NCBI GenBank assembly: GCA_963770505.1
Contig: CAVYPR010000003.1
Location: 496,001-560,000, forward strand
DNA from: CAVYPR01 sp963770505
GTDB taxonomy: Bacteria > Actinomycetota > Acidimicrobiia > Acidimicrobiales > RAAP-2
Length of the DNA stretch: 64,000 bases
Direction: 5' to 3'
Translations under genes and position numbers: made by a program
Notes under the pieces: model-generated
Database searches by the model: none
What the model saw: the letters and a program-made list of their open reading frames with translations, nothing else
Told to the model about the DNA's origin: nothing
Part shown: in pieces, positions 20,601 to 26,628 of the stretch
How the letters are laid out: each line of letters begins with the position of its first letter
Numbering within the stretch: the first letter of the stretch is position 1

Positions 20601-21925
20601 ACGGTGGGGCTTGTCACGGTGAAGCTGGCTGCTGTTGTCGCCCCGAAGTGGACCGCGGTGGCTCCATAGAGGCCGGTGCCGGTGATCTTGACTGTGGTGC
20701 CGCCGCTGGTGGTCCCCGACGTCGGTGTGAGCGAGGTGACCGTCGGGGTCGGGGCCGTGAAGGTGTATTCGTGGGCTGTCCCCGATGTGCCTGTCCCGCC
20801 GGCCGTGGTGACCTTGACCTTCACGGCGCCCGCCACGTGGGGTTTGGTCTTGGCGTGGACGACGGTGGGGCTTGTGACGGTGAAGGATGTCGCTGCTGTC
20901 GCCCCGAAGTGGACCGCCGTGGCCCCGATGAACCCGGTGCCGGTGATCTTGACTGTGGTGCCGCCGCTGGTGGTCCCCGACGTCGGTGTGAGCGAGGTGA
21001 CCGTCGGGGTCGGGGCCGTGAAGGTGTATTCGTGGGCTGTCCCCGATGTGGCGGTCCCGCCGGCGGTGGTGACTTGGACCTTGACGGCACCGGCCACGTG
21101 GGACTTCGTCACTGCCTTGACGACGGTGGGGCTTGTCACGGTGAAGCTGGCTGCTGTTGTCGCCCCGAAGTGGACCGCGGTGGCTCCATAGAGGCCGGTG
21201 CCGGTGATCTTGACTGTGGTGCCGCCGCTGGTGGTCCCCGACGTCGGTGTGAGCGAGGTGACCGTCGGGGTCGGGGCCGTGAAGGTGTATTCGTGGGCTG
21301 TCCCCGATGTGCCTGTCCCGCCGGCCGTGGTGACCTTGACCTTCACGGCGCCCGCCACGTGGGGTTTGGTCTTGGCGTGGACGACGGTGGGGCTTGTGAC
21401 GGTGAAGGATGTCGCTGCTGTCGCCCCGAAGTGGACCGCCGTGGCCCCGATGAACCCGGTGCCGGTGATCTTGACTGTGGTGCCGCCGCTGGTGGTCCCC
21501 GACGTCGGTGTGAGCGAGGTGACCGTCGGGGTCGGGGCCGTGAACTTGAAGGAGCCTGCGGATGTGACCACCCCTGTGGCGGTGGTGACCTTGATGTGGA
21601 CTGTCCCGGCTGTGTGCGCGGGGGTCGTCACTGTGAGACTGGCCGCGTCCGCAGTTGTACTGAAGTTATTGCCTGTGCGTTTGGTGATGGTGCCTGCCAC
21701 GGTCCCGAAGGCGACACTCGTAGCTGTCTTGATGTGCTTCCCCTCAATCTTGACCGTCGTCCCGCCGCTGGTGGTCCCCGACGTCGGTGCGAACGATGTG
21801 ATGTCCGGCGTCTTAGCGCTCGCAGGTGTGGCAAGTCCCACGACCGCGCCTGCCAGCACCCCGAACGTGAGGATGATGGCCAACAGGGATGATCGCGCTC
21901 GGCCTTTCGTGCGGTCGTTAAGCAT
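8606..21925 (-). CDS. Giant IPT/TIG-repeat surface protein with WxL-like C-terminus
   Basis: 4439 residues from the ATG at 21925 (a TTG one codon earlier is less likely). A Sec-type signal peptide of about 35 residues ends near T-P-A-S-A-K. I count 40 IPT/TIG Ig-like domains of 86-87 residues (T-P-T-S-G-T-T-S-G-G-T-T-V signature): one divergent at the N-terminus and 39 similar ones, down to about 11410. Then come three domains of about 115 residues (T-L-T-L-S-P-S-V-S-G) at about 11410-10310 and three Ig-like domains (K-L-A-F/V-F-x-S-x-P) at about 10310-9390. One Ig-like domain follows (about 9390-9080), then a C-terminal domain. The last domain has D-N-R-G-T-A-A-G-W-T-V and ends L-A-V-P-P-x-x-A-A-G-R-Y-T-A-V, resembling the WxL wall-binding domain. 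Likely role: a very long stalk or adhesin held non-covalently at the wall (inference). No catalytic domain is seen. Confidence 0.85.
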   Translation of the reverse strand: MLNDRTKGRARSSLLAIILTFGVLAGAVVGLATPASAKTPDITSFAPTSGTTSGGTTVKIEGKHIKTATSVAFGTVAGTITKRTGNNFSTTADAASLTVTTPAHTAGTVHIKVTTATGVVTSAGSFKFTAPTPTVTSLTPTSGTTSGGTTVKITGTGFIGATAVHFGATAATSFTVTSPTVVHAKTKPHVAGAVKVKVTTAGGTGTSGTAHEYTFTAPTPTVTSLTPTSGTTSGGTTVKITGTGLYGATAVHFGATTAASFTVTSPTVVKAVTKSHVAGAVKVQVTTAGGTATSGTAHEYTFTAPTPTVTSLTPTSGTTSGGTTVKITGTGFIGATAVHFGATAATSFTVTSPTVVHAKTKPHVAGAVKVKVTTAGGTGTSGTAHEYTFTAPTPTVTSLTPTSGTTSGGTTVKITGTGLYGATAVHFGATTAASFTVTSPTVVKAVTKSHVAGAVKVQVTTAGGTATSGTAHEYTFTAPTPTVTSLTPTSGTTSGGTTVKITGTGFIGATAVHFGATAATSFTVTSPTVVHAKTKPHVAGAVKVKVTTAGGTGTSGTAHEYTFTAPTPTVTSLTPTSGTTSGGTTVKITGTGLYGATAVHFGATTAASFTVTSPTVVKAVTKSHVAGAVKVQVTTAGGTATSGTAHEYTFTAPTPTVTSLTPTSGTTSGGTTVKITGTGFIGATAVHFGATAATSFTVTSPTVVHAKTKPHVAGAVKVKVTTAGGTGTSGTAHEYTFTAPTPTVTSLTPTSGTTSGGTTVKITGTGLYGATAVHFGATTAASFTVTSPTVVKAVTKSHVTGAVKVQVTTAGGTATSGTAHEYTFTAPTPTVTSLTPTSGTTSGGTTVKITGTGFIGATAVHFGATAATSFTVTSPTVVHAKTKPHVAGAVKVKVTTAGGTGTSGTAHEYTFTAPTPTVTSLTPTSGTTSGGTTVKITGTGFIGATAVHFGATAATSFTVTSPTVVKAVTKSHVAGAVKVKVTTAGGTGTSGTAHEYTFTAPTPTVTSLTPTSGTTSGGTTVKITGTGFIGATAVHFGATTAASFTVTSPTVVKAVTKSHVAGAVKVQVTTAGGTATSGTAHEYTFTAPTPTVTSLTPTSGTTSGGTTVKITGTGFIGATAVHFGATTAASFTVTSPTVVKAVTKSHVAGAVKVKVSTAGGTGTSGTAHEYTFSATTPTISSLTPTSGTTSGGTTVKITGTGFIGATAVKFGTTAATTFTVTSPTVVHAKTKPHVAGALKVQVTTAGGTATSGTSDTYTFSASTPTLTSLTPTSGTTSGGTTVKITGTGFIGATAVKFGTTSATSFTVTSPTVVKAVTKPHVAGAVKLQVTTAGGTATSGTGDKYTFTAPTPTIASLTPTSGTTSGGTTVKITGTGFIGATAVHFGLTTAASFTVTSPTVVKAVTKSHVAGAVKVQVTTAGGTATSGTGDEYTFTAPTPTLASLTPTSGTTSGGTTVKITGTGLIGATAVHFGLTTAASFTVTSPTVVKAVTKSHVAGAVKVQVTTAGGTATSGTTHEYTFTAPTPTLASLTPTSGTTSGGTTVKITGTGFIGATAVHFGLTTAATFTVTSPTVVKAVTKSHVAGAVKVQVTTAGGTATSGTSDTYTFTAPTPTLASLTPTSGTTSGGTTVKITGTGFIGATAVHFGLTTAATFTVTSPTVVKAVTKSHAAGAVKVQVTTAGGTATSGTTHEYTYTASTPTIASLTPTSGATGGGTTVKITGTNLFGATSVKFGATTAASFTVTSPTVAHAKTKPHVAGAVKVQVTTAGGTATSGTSDTYTFSASTPTIASLTPTSGTTSGGTTVTVTGTGLFGATAVKFGTTPATSFTVTSPTTVKAVTEAHVAGAVKVQVTTAGGTGTSGTAHEYTFTAPTPTIASLTPTSGTTSGGTTVTITGTGLFGATAVHFGATTAASFTVTSPTVVHAKTKSHLAGAVKVQVTTAGGTATSGTADTYTFSASTPTIASFTPTSGTTSGGTTVTITGTNLIGATAVQFGTTPATSFTVTSPTTLKAVTGAHAAGTVTLKVTTAGGTATASSDYRYVAPTPTIASLTPTSGTTSGGTTVKITGTNLFGATSVKFGATTAASFTVTSPTVAHAKTKAHVAGAIKVQVTTAGGTATSGTAHEYTFTAPTPTIASLTPTSGTTSGGTTVTITGTGLFGATAVHFGATTAASFTVTSPTVVHAKTKSHVAGAVKVQVTTAGGTATSGTADTYTFSASTPTIASFTPTSGTTSGGTTVTITGTNLIGATAVQFGTTPATSFTVTSPTTLKAVTGAHAAGTVTLKVTTAGGTATASSDYRYVAPTPTIASLTPTSGTTSGGTTVTITGTGLFGATAVHFGATTAASFTVTSPTVVHAKTKSHVAGAVKVQVTTAGGTATSGTADTYTFSASTPTIASFTPTSGTTSGGTTVTVTGTNLIGATAVQFGTTPATSFTVTSPTTLKAVTGAHAAGTVTLKVTTAGGTATASSDYRYVAPTPTIASLTPTSGTTSGGTTVTITGTGLFGATAVHFGATTAASFTVTSPTVVHAKTKSHVAGAVKVQVTTAGGTATSGTADTYTFSASTPTIASFTPTSGTTSGGTTVTITGTNLIGATAVQFGTTPATSFTVTSPTTLKAVTGAHAAGTVTLKVTTAGGTATASSDYRYVAPTPTIASLTPTSGTTSGGTTVTITGTGLFGATAVHFGATTAASFTVTSPTVVHAKTKSHVAGAVKVQVTTAGGTATSGTADTYTFSASTPTIASFTPTSGTTSGGTTVTITGTNLIGATAVQFGTTPATSFTVTSPTTLKAVTGAHAAGTVTLKVTTAGGTATASSDYRYVAPTPTIASLTPTSGTTSGGTTVTITGTGLFGATAVHFGATTAASFTVTSPTVVHAKTKSHVAGAVKVQVTTAGGTATSGTADTYTFSASTPTIASFTPTSGTTSGGTTVTITGTNLIGATAVQFGTTPATSFTVTSPTTLKAVTGAHAAGTVTLKVTTAGGTATASSDYRYVAPTPTIASLTPTSGTTSGGTTVTITGTGLFGATAVHFGATTAASFTVTSPTVVHAKTKSHVAGAVKVQVTTAGGTATSGTADTYTFSASTPTIASFTPTSGTTSGGTTVTVTGTNLIGATAVQFGTTPATSFTVTSPTTLKAVTGAHAAGTVTLKVTTAGGTATASSDYRYVAPTPTIASLTPTSGTTSGGTTVTITGTGLFGATAVHFGATTAASFTVTSPTVVHAKTKSHVAGAVKVQVTTAGGTATSGTADTYTFSASTPTIASFTPTSGTTSGGTTVTITGTNLIGATAVQFGTTPATSFTVTSPTTLKAVTGAHAAGTVTLKVTTAGGTATASSDYRYVAPTPTIASLTPTSGTTSGGTTVTITGTGLFGATAVHFGATTAASFTVTSPTVVHAKTKSHVAGAVKVQVTTAGGTATSGTADTYTFSASTPTIASFTPTSGTTSGGTTVTVTGTNLIGATAVQFGTTPATSFTVTSPTTLKAVTGAHAAGTVTLKVTTAGGTATASSDYRYVAPVLSLSTTGTPSKAEAGTSYTLTLSPSVSGPAFHHSSLVVTVLPGESFASVPSPATWNCSRSSGTKTLTCTATAMSSLSTVTVGVAIASTAAAGPYKTTATLSDTGDFAIPVTSTATVTVTTMPVLSLTTLGTPSHAEVGSSYTLTLSPSVSGTAYHFPKLVATVPTGESFASAPSIAGWTCSLSAATRELSCTATTLSSLSTIAVGVNISPTATAGPHTTTAVLSDPSDLVSPATATATVTVTAIPVLSLSGSGTPAYAITGTGYTLTLSPSISGTAYHDPKLAATVPTGETFTSAPSTSGWHCARTNSTRTLSCTSTSLSTLATVTVGIAISPTAASGTYTTTATLSDTGDRASPATASATVTVTPAVAAKLAFQSVPTAVAAGQSFGVTVWVENSHGHLVTVGADATNQISLIGTALTCTGGTLVTAHGGVATFSGCSLTAAGVSSLVASDTSPGRTGVTPAAASLTVTPAGASKLVFISPPASVTAGTATSLTVWVEDPYDNRVTSGTGSNDAVTVSGANCASNTVHATAGQATFTACILPTTAGTHTVTAGDTTPVDTGFTPASATVLVDAGPASQLLFTAPPTSVTVGQTFPLTVLVADGYGNRIRTGTGSSDTIALSGSSLACASGTTVMASAGAATFAGCALSTPPSATLTADDTTPGDTGFNPATAVVAVVRGSTHTSLTPSANPGRVGTPIVYSAKVHSTAPSVGIPSGNVEFLANGHPVSGCTARPLSGGTATCTVTYVLLTMQTVVAKYLGTPGYGPSTSPTLTETLIGNGLAVSASASGTNPDPSTVDMTPISLGSASGMHAAQGSLNITHIADNRGTAAGWTVTGQLQGNFVNATPSGNHADNSIPASNLLWLPSVITGSATGVIAGPASDLSKTVAKLLCSAGPGHGAGSSSCGGTLTLAVPPTVAAGRYTAVLEIVVS
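11412..15539 (-). repeat. Eight tandem 516-bp higher-order repeats inside the giant gene
   Basis: Eight copies of a 516-bp unit, each encoding two non-identical TIG domains (the 'NLIGATAVQFG' and 'LFGATAVHFG' types). By eye the copies differ at only a few positions: GTCACGG versus GTGACGG, GTGACGG versus GTGATGG (Val/Ile in the protein) and GGCACC versus GGCGCC. A ninth, more diverged pair continues at about 15800-16320. Confidence 0.9.
19453..21540 (-). repeat. Four tandem 522-bp higher-order repeats inside the giant gene
   Basis: Four near-identical copies of a 522-bp unit near the N-terminal end, each encoding a pair of 87-residue TIG domains ('FIGATAVHFG' then 'LYGATAVHFG'). Period and domain types differ from the 516-bp block, so it expanded separately. 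Diverged single TIG domains lie between the two blocks. Confidence 0.88.
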
Positions 21926-22487
21926 CAAACCGCTGTCCCATGAAGAACCGGACGAGGCTGGCGGCGTCAGACACGAAGGACACCGGGCTTGTGCCCGCCG
22001 GTTGCAGTCCGCCGGCCGCCGTCAAGGCGCCTGCAACGGTGAAGGACAGGGCCTTGACCCAGGCCGCCACCGTGAGCACACCGCCGCTGACTCGGGCGGT
22101 TGCCAGGGTGATTGGGGAGGCGACCGACGTCGAGCTTCCGTTGAAGGTGAAAGTCCCGTCGGTGGAGGAGCAGCCACGAAGCCCAGGCACTGCGTAGAAG
22201 TGGCCGGCACCCGACCAGAAGCCGCTGCACCGGTTCGGCGACACATCGGTTGCCGTCTCTTCCGAGCTGTCGCCGAGCTGGCAGCCATCCCCGGCTCCGT
22301 TCTCCGTGACAGTGGTGCCCACGCAGGAGGGCCCCCCGGCCGCAGCCGCCTCGACGCGGCCCAGCCCCATTTGCGTGACCCCGCGTCGGACCGCCTCGGA
22401 CGGACGGACCCGCCGATCCGTCCGGGCTCCGTCCCCAGGCACGGGCGCGTTGTTGCCCCGGCTGCTGTGGTGCGGTTCCATCATTGC
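21918..22487 (-). CDS. Hypothetical protein overlapping the giant gene start
   Basis: Open frame of 189 codons whose TAA lies inside the first codons of the giant gene (8-base overlap), which would allow translational coupling. The C-terminal about 115 codons look coding: mostly G/C at third positions and a beta-like pattern (T-F-T-F-N-G-S-S-T, V-L-T-V-A-A-W-V-K). The N-terminal part looks less protein-like, so the start (22487, or an internal ATG near 22370) is uncertain. No signal peptide and no family recognised. It could also be the remains of a secreted protein. Confidence 0.4.
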   Translation of the reverse strand, partial: AMMEPHHSSRGNNAPVPGDGARTDRRVRPSEAVRRGVTQMGLGRVEAAAAGGPSCVGTTVTENGAGDGCQLGDSSEETATDVSPNRCSGFWSGAGHFYAVPGLRGCSSTDGTFTFNGSSTSVASPITLATARVSGGVLTVAAWVKALSFTVAGALTAAGGLQPAGTSPVSFVSDAASLVRFFMGQRFDA

Positions 22488-22700
22488 GATCTCAGGACTC
22501 GTTACGGGACACCACGAGGCCAGTCCCCTTCCAACTACCGGCGCGCCGGGACGCACCAACGGTGCTGGTCCGGCCATTGTGCCGGGCGTCGCACCGCAAA
22601 GCGGCTCACTGCCCACTTCCTTACCCAGAGAAGCAGCGCGCCCCGATAACCGATCAGCCTTTGCTGACACGCCCCCCTCCGCCACGTTCAGCACCCCAGC

Positions 22701-23015
22701 CTAGTCCGACGCACTCTCCCTGACCAGGGGGTTCCAACAGTCGTTTGGGGGCGTCGCCAGCAGTCCCGGAGGGGCCGAAGCCAGGGTCTCGAGGATCGCC
22801 TCGGCCAGAGCGCGGGCCGCCGTGGGGTCGAGTTCCACAGCCACCCGGGCGCCGGGACCCCGACCAGGGTTAATGAAGTCGAGATTGAGGGTGTGGTCGG
22901 CCGGGGCGTGGACCGGGTGGTCCAAGTACACGGTGGCGTCGGTGAGCGGAAACCAGCCCTCGGCCCCCTTCCCGCTGCCCCGCAGGGTGACGTTCCGGGT
23001 CTGGTAAGTGCACAT
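22701..23015 (-). CDS. Small conserved actinobacterial protein (DUF6295-like)
   Basis: 104 residues starting MCTYQTR, with G-S-G-K-G-A-x-G-W-F, V-Y-x-D-H-P-V-H-A-P-x-x-H-T-L-N and a G-x-x-A-R-V-A-V-E-L-D segment. I recall these features from a small actinobacterial family of unknown function annotated DUF6295; the name is from memory and unverified. A longer frame upstream overlaps the preceding gene and has poor composition, so the ATG at 23015 is preferred. The start lies 10 bases past the stop of the dienelactone hydrolase, so the two form an operon. Confidence 0.75.
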   Translation of the reverse strand: MCTYQTRNVTLRGSGKGAEGWFPLTDATVYLDHPVHAPADHTLNLDFINPGRGPGARVAVELDPTAARALAEAILETLASAPPGLLATPPNDCWNPLVRESASD

Positions 23016-23025
23016 GTGTCCCCCG

Positions 23026-23769
23026 TCAGCTGGCCAGGTGGCGGCCGTAGAAGTCGAAGATGCGCGACCAGCCGTCGGTGGCGGCCTCGGGGCGGTAGCT
23101 CGGGCGGTCGGTGGCGAAGAAGGCGTGACCGGCTCCCTCGTAGGTGTGGAACTCGAACTCCTTGCCGGCCTCATCCAGCGCCCGCTCGAGCTCGGCGGTC
23201 TGTTCGGGGGAGGGGTGCTGGTCGTCGGCACCGAACAGGCCGAGCAGCGGGCAGGAGAGGTCGGGGGCCAGGTGGACGATGGGACCGACCTTCATCGGAA
23301 ACCCCTCGGGCACGGTCCCCACCACGAAAGCGCCGTAGCAGTCGACCGCCGCCTGGAGGTCGAGGGAGCAGGCGGCCAGGAATGACTGCCGGCCGCCCGA
23401 GCAGTAGCCGATGGATCCCACCCGGCCGTTGGAGGTGGGGAGCGACCGTAGGTGGGCGACCGCCCCGGCGACGTCGCCCACCAGCTGCTCATCGGGAACG
23501 CCCCCCTTGGCCCTCGTCGCCGCGGCCGCGTCGTCCGGGCTCACGCCGAATCCCTCGCGGCTGTAGAGGTTCGGGCACAGGGCCAGGTAACCGTGTGCGG
23601 CGAAGCGGCGGGTGATCTCCTTGGTGGCCTCGTCGTAACCCGGCATGTGGTGGATCACCACCACTCCCCCGTAGGGGCCACCGCCGAGCGGCTGTGCACG
23701 GTAACCCTCCAGCTCGTCGCCGTTGTGGCCGACGAAGCGGATGGTCTCCGCGCCCATCGCGTCGCCCAT
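23026..23769 (-). CDS. Dienelactone hydrolase family protein
   Basis: A 247-residue cytoplasmic alpha/beta hydrolase. The nucleophile Cys123 sits in G-Y-C-S-G-G; Asp182/183 (G-A-D-D) and His215 (G-A-G-H-A-F) complete a Cys-Asp-His triad as in DLH enzymes, which cleave dienelactones and related esters. The start at 23769 is favoured by GGGAGGGCG just upstream; a longer frame to 23802 lacks this. TAACGT at 23824-23829 on the minus strand is a plausible -10. Divergent from the WxL-like gene. Actual substrate unknown. Confidence 0.88.
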   Translation of the reverse strand: MGDAMGAETIRFVGHNGDELEGYRAQPLGGGPYGGVVVIHHMPGYDEATKEITRRFAAHGYLALCPNLYSREGFGVSPDDAAAATRAKGGVPDEQLVGDVAGAVAHLRSLPTSNGRVGSIGYCSGGRQSFLAACSLDLQAAVDCYGAFVVGTVPEGFPMKVGPIVHLAPDLSCPLLGLFGADDQHPSPEQTAELERALDEAGKEFEFHTYEGAGHAFFATDRPSYRPEAATDGWSRIFDFYGRHLAS

Positions 23770-23823
23770 GGTCGCGCCCTCCCGTTGGTCTGCCCAGCGC
23801 ACGTCCCTCGCCGGATGTTCGTC

Positions 23824-23829
23824 ACGTTA
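23824..23829 (-). promoter_or_regulatory. -10-like element for the dienelactone hydrolase operon
   Basis: TAACGT read on the minus strand, 54 bases before the ATG at 23769. No recognisable -35. The same hexamer occurs on the plus strand at 23917-23922 facing the other way. Confidence 0.4.
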
Positions 23830-23916
23830 GGCCGGTCGACCCGCCCCTGAGGACGCGGGCGCGGCGAGCGACCGCTCCCACCTGGGAGCCCGCTGCCCGA
23901 CGGCCTCCGAGGCGAG

Positions 23917-23922
23917 TAACGT
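23917..23922 (+). promoter_or_regulatory. -10-like element for the WxL/DUF916 operon
   Basis: TAACGT about 107 bases before the ATG at 24029; no clear -35. It would give a 5' leader of about 100 bases. Confidence 0.38.
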
Positions 23923-24028
23923 GGAGGGCCGGGGGTCCCGAGGCCACCCCGCGGGTGCTGAGCCGCCCACGGCCGTCCACCCAAAGCAATGCGGACGATC
24001 CCAGGGAGACGGAGATGGGGCGTTACCA

Positions 24029-25162
24029 ATGAGACCGCGTCGGCGCCGTCACCCCGGTGGCGCCGCCTGCCGTCCGGCAGCGACCGCCCTCACCCTGGCC
24101 GCCATCACCCTCGCCGCCACGGCATGCCTGGGGATCCTGGGCGACACTGCCGGGGCAGTGACCTCGGGCGGTCCCGTCCACGTCCGTTCGGCCCGCCTGG
24201 CTGCCACACCGCACTTCACAGGACCGACACCGACCCTCACTGCCACCCCGTCCAGGGCGACCGCGCCGGCCGTGATCACACTCTCGGGTACCGATTTCGA
24301 CCCCGCGGGATCGTCGGTGACCTGCCGGTTCACCAGCGGAACACCGGCCACCTCCACCACGATCACACCGACGCCCACCGGCGCGGTATTCGGCACGATC
24401 CGGCTGACCTCGACCGACGCGGTGGGGACAAACCCGATCAAGTGCACCCAGACGCCGCACACACACGCGGCGCTGTCGGCTTCGGCCGCGTTCACGGTCA
24501 CGGCCATCGCGCCCACATGCGGCCTCACCACAGCCCCACTGACATGCGCGGCCAGCCAGGTCGTCGGTACCACCGTCACCGGCACCGACCTCAGCACGTC
24601 CTTGTCGTTGAACTCGACCCCCAACGCCTCAGGCGGGGTGAACCCGACAAACACCCTCGTGGCCTTCTCAAAGGTGACCCTGGGGAACCAGGCCACAAGC
24701 CCGGCCTGCCGGACATCGCACGCCACCCACATCTGCACCACAAGCGCCTACGTGGCCTCCAACGGGAGCCTCAACACCATCGTGGTCAACGACAACCGGG
24801 GTGACCTGGCCGGATGGACGGTGACCGGCCAGATGGCCTCGGACTTCCAAGGCCCGACAGTGGGGCATAACCACAGCATTCCGGCCGACGACCTCACGTG
24901 GGTCCCCTCGGTGAGCCCCGAGTCGACAAGCAGCTGCGTCACCCTGGGATCGGCGCAGACCTGCGCCCCTTCCGACGTGCTCAGTGAGATCAGCGCGGGA
25001 CCGGCCGCCTCCCTCTCCACTTCGACATCCACGGTTCTCTGCCAGGCCGCCCCGGGTGGGGGCGGTGGTGGGACGAAGTGCACAGCCAAGCTCATCCTGG
25101 CCATCCCGCCGTACATCGTCGCCGGCCGGTACACGGCGACGATCGACATCGTCGTCAGCTAG
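24029..25162 (+). CDS. Secreted WxL-like domain protein
   Basis: 377 residues. Basic N-terminus and signal peptide (about 1-45), then a Thr-rich Ig-like region (about 60-160, with P-A-V-I-T-L-S-G-T-D-F). A middle and C-terminal part matches the layout of WxL wall-binding domains: V-N-D-N-R-G-D-L-A-G-W-T-V, then L-T-W-V-P, a Gly-rich loop between two Cys, and a terminal I-L-A-I-P-P-x-x-V-A-G-R-Y-T-A-T-I strand. The classical second W-x-L at the end is replaced by D-I-V-V-S. The same end is found in the giant protein at 8606. The ATG at 24029 is chosen because it gives a normal signal peptide. Directly abuts the DUF916-like gene. Confidence 0.8.
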   Translation: MRPRRRRHPGGAACRPAATALTLAAITLAATACLGILGDTAGAVTSGGPVHVRSARLAATPHFTGPTPTLTATPSRATAPAVITLSGTDFDPAGSSVTCRFTSGTPATSTTITPTPTGAVFGTIRLTSTDAVGTNPIKCTQTPHTHAALSASAAFTVTAIAPTCGLTTAPLTCAASQVVGTTVTGTDLSTSLSLNSTPNASGGVNPTNTLVAFSKVTLGNQATSPACRTSHATHICTTSAYVASNGSLNTIVVNDNRGDLAGWTVTGQMASDFQGPTVGHNHSIPADDLTWVPSVSPESTSSCVTLGSAQTCAPSDVLSEISAGPAASLSTSTSTVLCQAAPGGGGGGTKCTAKLILAIPPYIVAGRYTATIDIVVS

Positions 25163-26353
25163 GTGGGCCGGCTTCGTCGTCCTGACACGGGACCGGACTC
25201 GCCGCAGAACGCCGTACGCCGCGGAGGGCCGGGACTCAGGGACGGCACCAGGGCGCGGCACCAGAGGCTCCGAGTAGCCGTGGTGGCCGCGGTGATCATG
25301 GTGGCGTTCGGCACCGGGCTCCTCTGCACCTCGGCCGACGCCACCGACGCCTTGGCGGCCTCGAACGGGTCCTGGTCGATCTTCCCCTATCACGCACCCG
25401 GCGCCTCCGGACCGGGCCGCTCCCTCTTCGACTTCAGCCTGAAGGCCGGCCAGTCGATCGCCGACGCCTTCACCCTGTCCAACGACGCAAACCACCCCAT
25501 CACCTTCAACATCTACCCGGCCGATGCCTACGACGTCACCGCCGGGGGCGGGTTCGCCCTGCGCGGCTTCGGCCAGGAGAACGTCGGGGTCGGGGCCTGG
25601 GTCCACCTGCCCAAGTCCGTGCAGGGCCTGTACACGCTGGCCCAGGACTCCCAGGTCACCGTGCCGTTCACCCTGGTGGTCCCCTCCGACGCCAGCCCCG
25701 GTGACCACGCCGGGGGGATCGTGGCCCTGGCCGTCTCGCCGGCAAAGAGATCCAACTCCCGGGTGCGTTTCACGGTCCGCCAGGGCGTGGGCGTGCGGGT
25801 GTACCTCGATGTGCTGGGCGCGGTCCACCCCGGCCTGGCGGTGGAGAACCTGAAGACCGACGTCTCGGTGCCCCCCGTCGCCTTCCTCACCGGCTCCAGC
25901 AAGGCCGGGGTGTCCTATGACGTGGTCAACACCGGCAACCAGACCTTCCCCTCGGTGGTGGTGCGGACCTACGCCACGAACCTCTTCGGACAGACGGTGC
26001 AGACCTTTCCCCCCGTGCGCCTGGCCACGGTGCTCCCCGGGAGCCGAGAGACCATCATCCAGCCCGAATGGTCGCCTCTCCCGTTGGCCGGACCGGTGAC
26101 GGTCCACGTCCAACTCCTGGCCACAAGGGTCAACCACAAGTACACGTCGAGCTTCTGGGTGGTCCCGTGGCTGCTGATCGTGGTGGTGCTTCTGGTCCTG
26201 GGCGCACTCGTCGCCTTTCTCTTCCGCCTCTGGCGGCGCCGGAAGGCACGTTCCTGCCACGCCCAGGACCCCAACGCCGAGGAGCCGGCCTGGAGCACGG
26301 TGCCCGCCACGACTGCGGGCAGCAAGACGGAGGAGAGCCTCGAAGGTGAGTGA
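25163..26353 (+). CDS. DUF916-like WxL-interacting membrane protein
   Basis: 396 residues starting GTG at 25163, immediately after the WxL-like gene's stop. Signal segment at about residues 37-60. An N-terminal beta domain follows the DUF916 / WxL-interacting-protein pattern: W-S-I-F-P-Y, F-x-L-x-x-G-Q-S-I-x-D-x-F-x-L-x-N, Y-P-A-D-A, G-A-W-V-H-L-P and P-S-D-A-S-P-G-D-H-A-G-G-I. A second beta domain (about 200-325) contains V-V-N-T-G-N-Q. One membrane helix (about 331-353) and a basic cytoplasmic tail (R-L-W-R-R-R-K) follow. In Firmicutes such proteins hold WxL proteins at the cell wall; the gene order here suggests the same (inference). Confidence 0.82.
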   Translation: MGRLRRPDTGPDSPQNAVRRGGPGLRDGTRARHQRLRVAVVAAVIMVAFGTGLLCTSADATDALAASNGSWSIFPYHAPGASGPGRSLFDFSLKAGQSIADAFTLSNDANHPITFNIYPADAYDVTAGGGFALRGFGQENVGVGAWVHLPKSVQGLYTLAQDSQVTVPFTLVVPSDASPGDHAGGIVALAVSPAKRSNSRVRFTVRQGVGVRVYLDVLGAVHPGLAVENLKTDVSVPPVAFLTGSSKAGVSYDVVNTGNQTFPSVVVRTYATNLFGQTVQTFPPVRLATVLPGSRETIIQPEWSPLPLAGPVTVHVQLLATRVNHKYTSSFWVVPWLLIVVVLLVLGALVAFLFRLWRRRKARSCHAQDPNAEEPAWSTVPATTAGSKTEESLEGE

Positions 26354-26628
26354 ATCCTGGAGGAATGAGGATCGATTGCCCCCCGGACGCACATCGGTGC
26401 CGGACGCTTGCGAGCTCGGCACCGGTCCATGGGTCGGACGACCGGCCAGAACCAAGATTTCTCGTACTCCGACGCAGCGGGTTACCGGGTCAAAGAGATC
26501 GAGGGCCGTCAGGCGGTGACCACCACCGCCTGACGGCCAAAGCGGCCGGTAGGGACTGGCCACGGTCGGCATGTTCGCCGTGGAGGCGGCTGAAACGGCC
26601 CTGAGCCCGAACGGTCGATGCCCTGCGG

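Noticed and set aside
11412..21540. Regularly spaced direct repeats that could suggest a CRISPR array
   Set aside because: The units are 258-261 bp, with no short spacers, and encode in-frame TIG domains.
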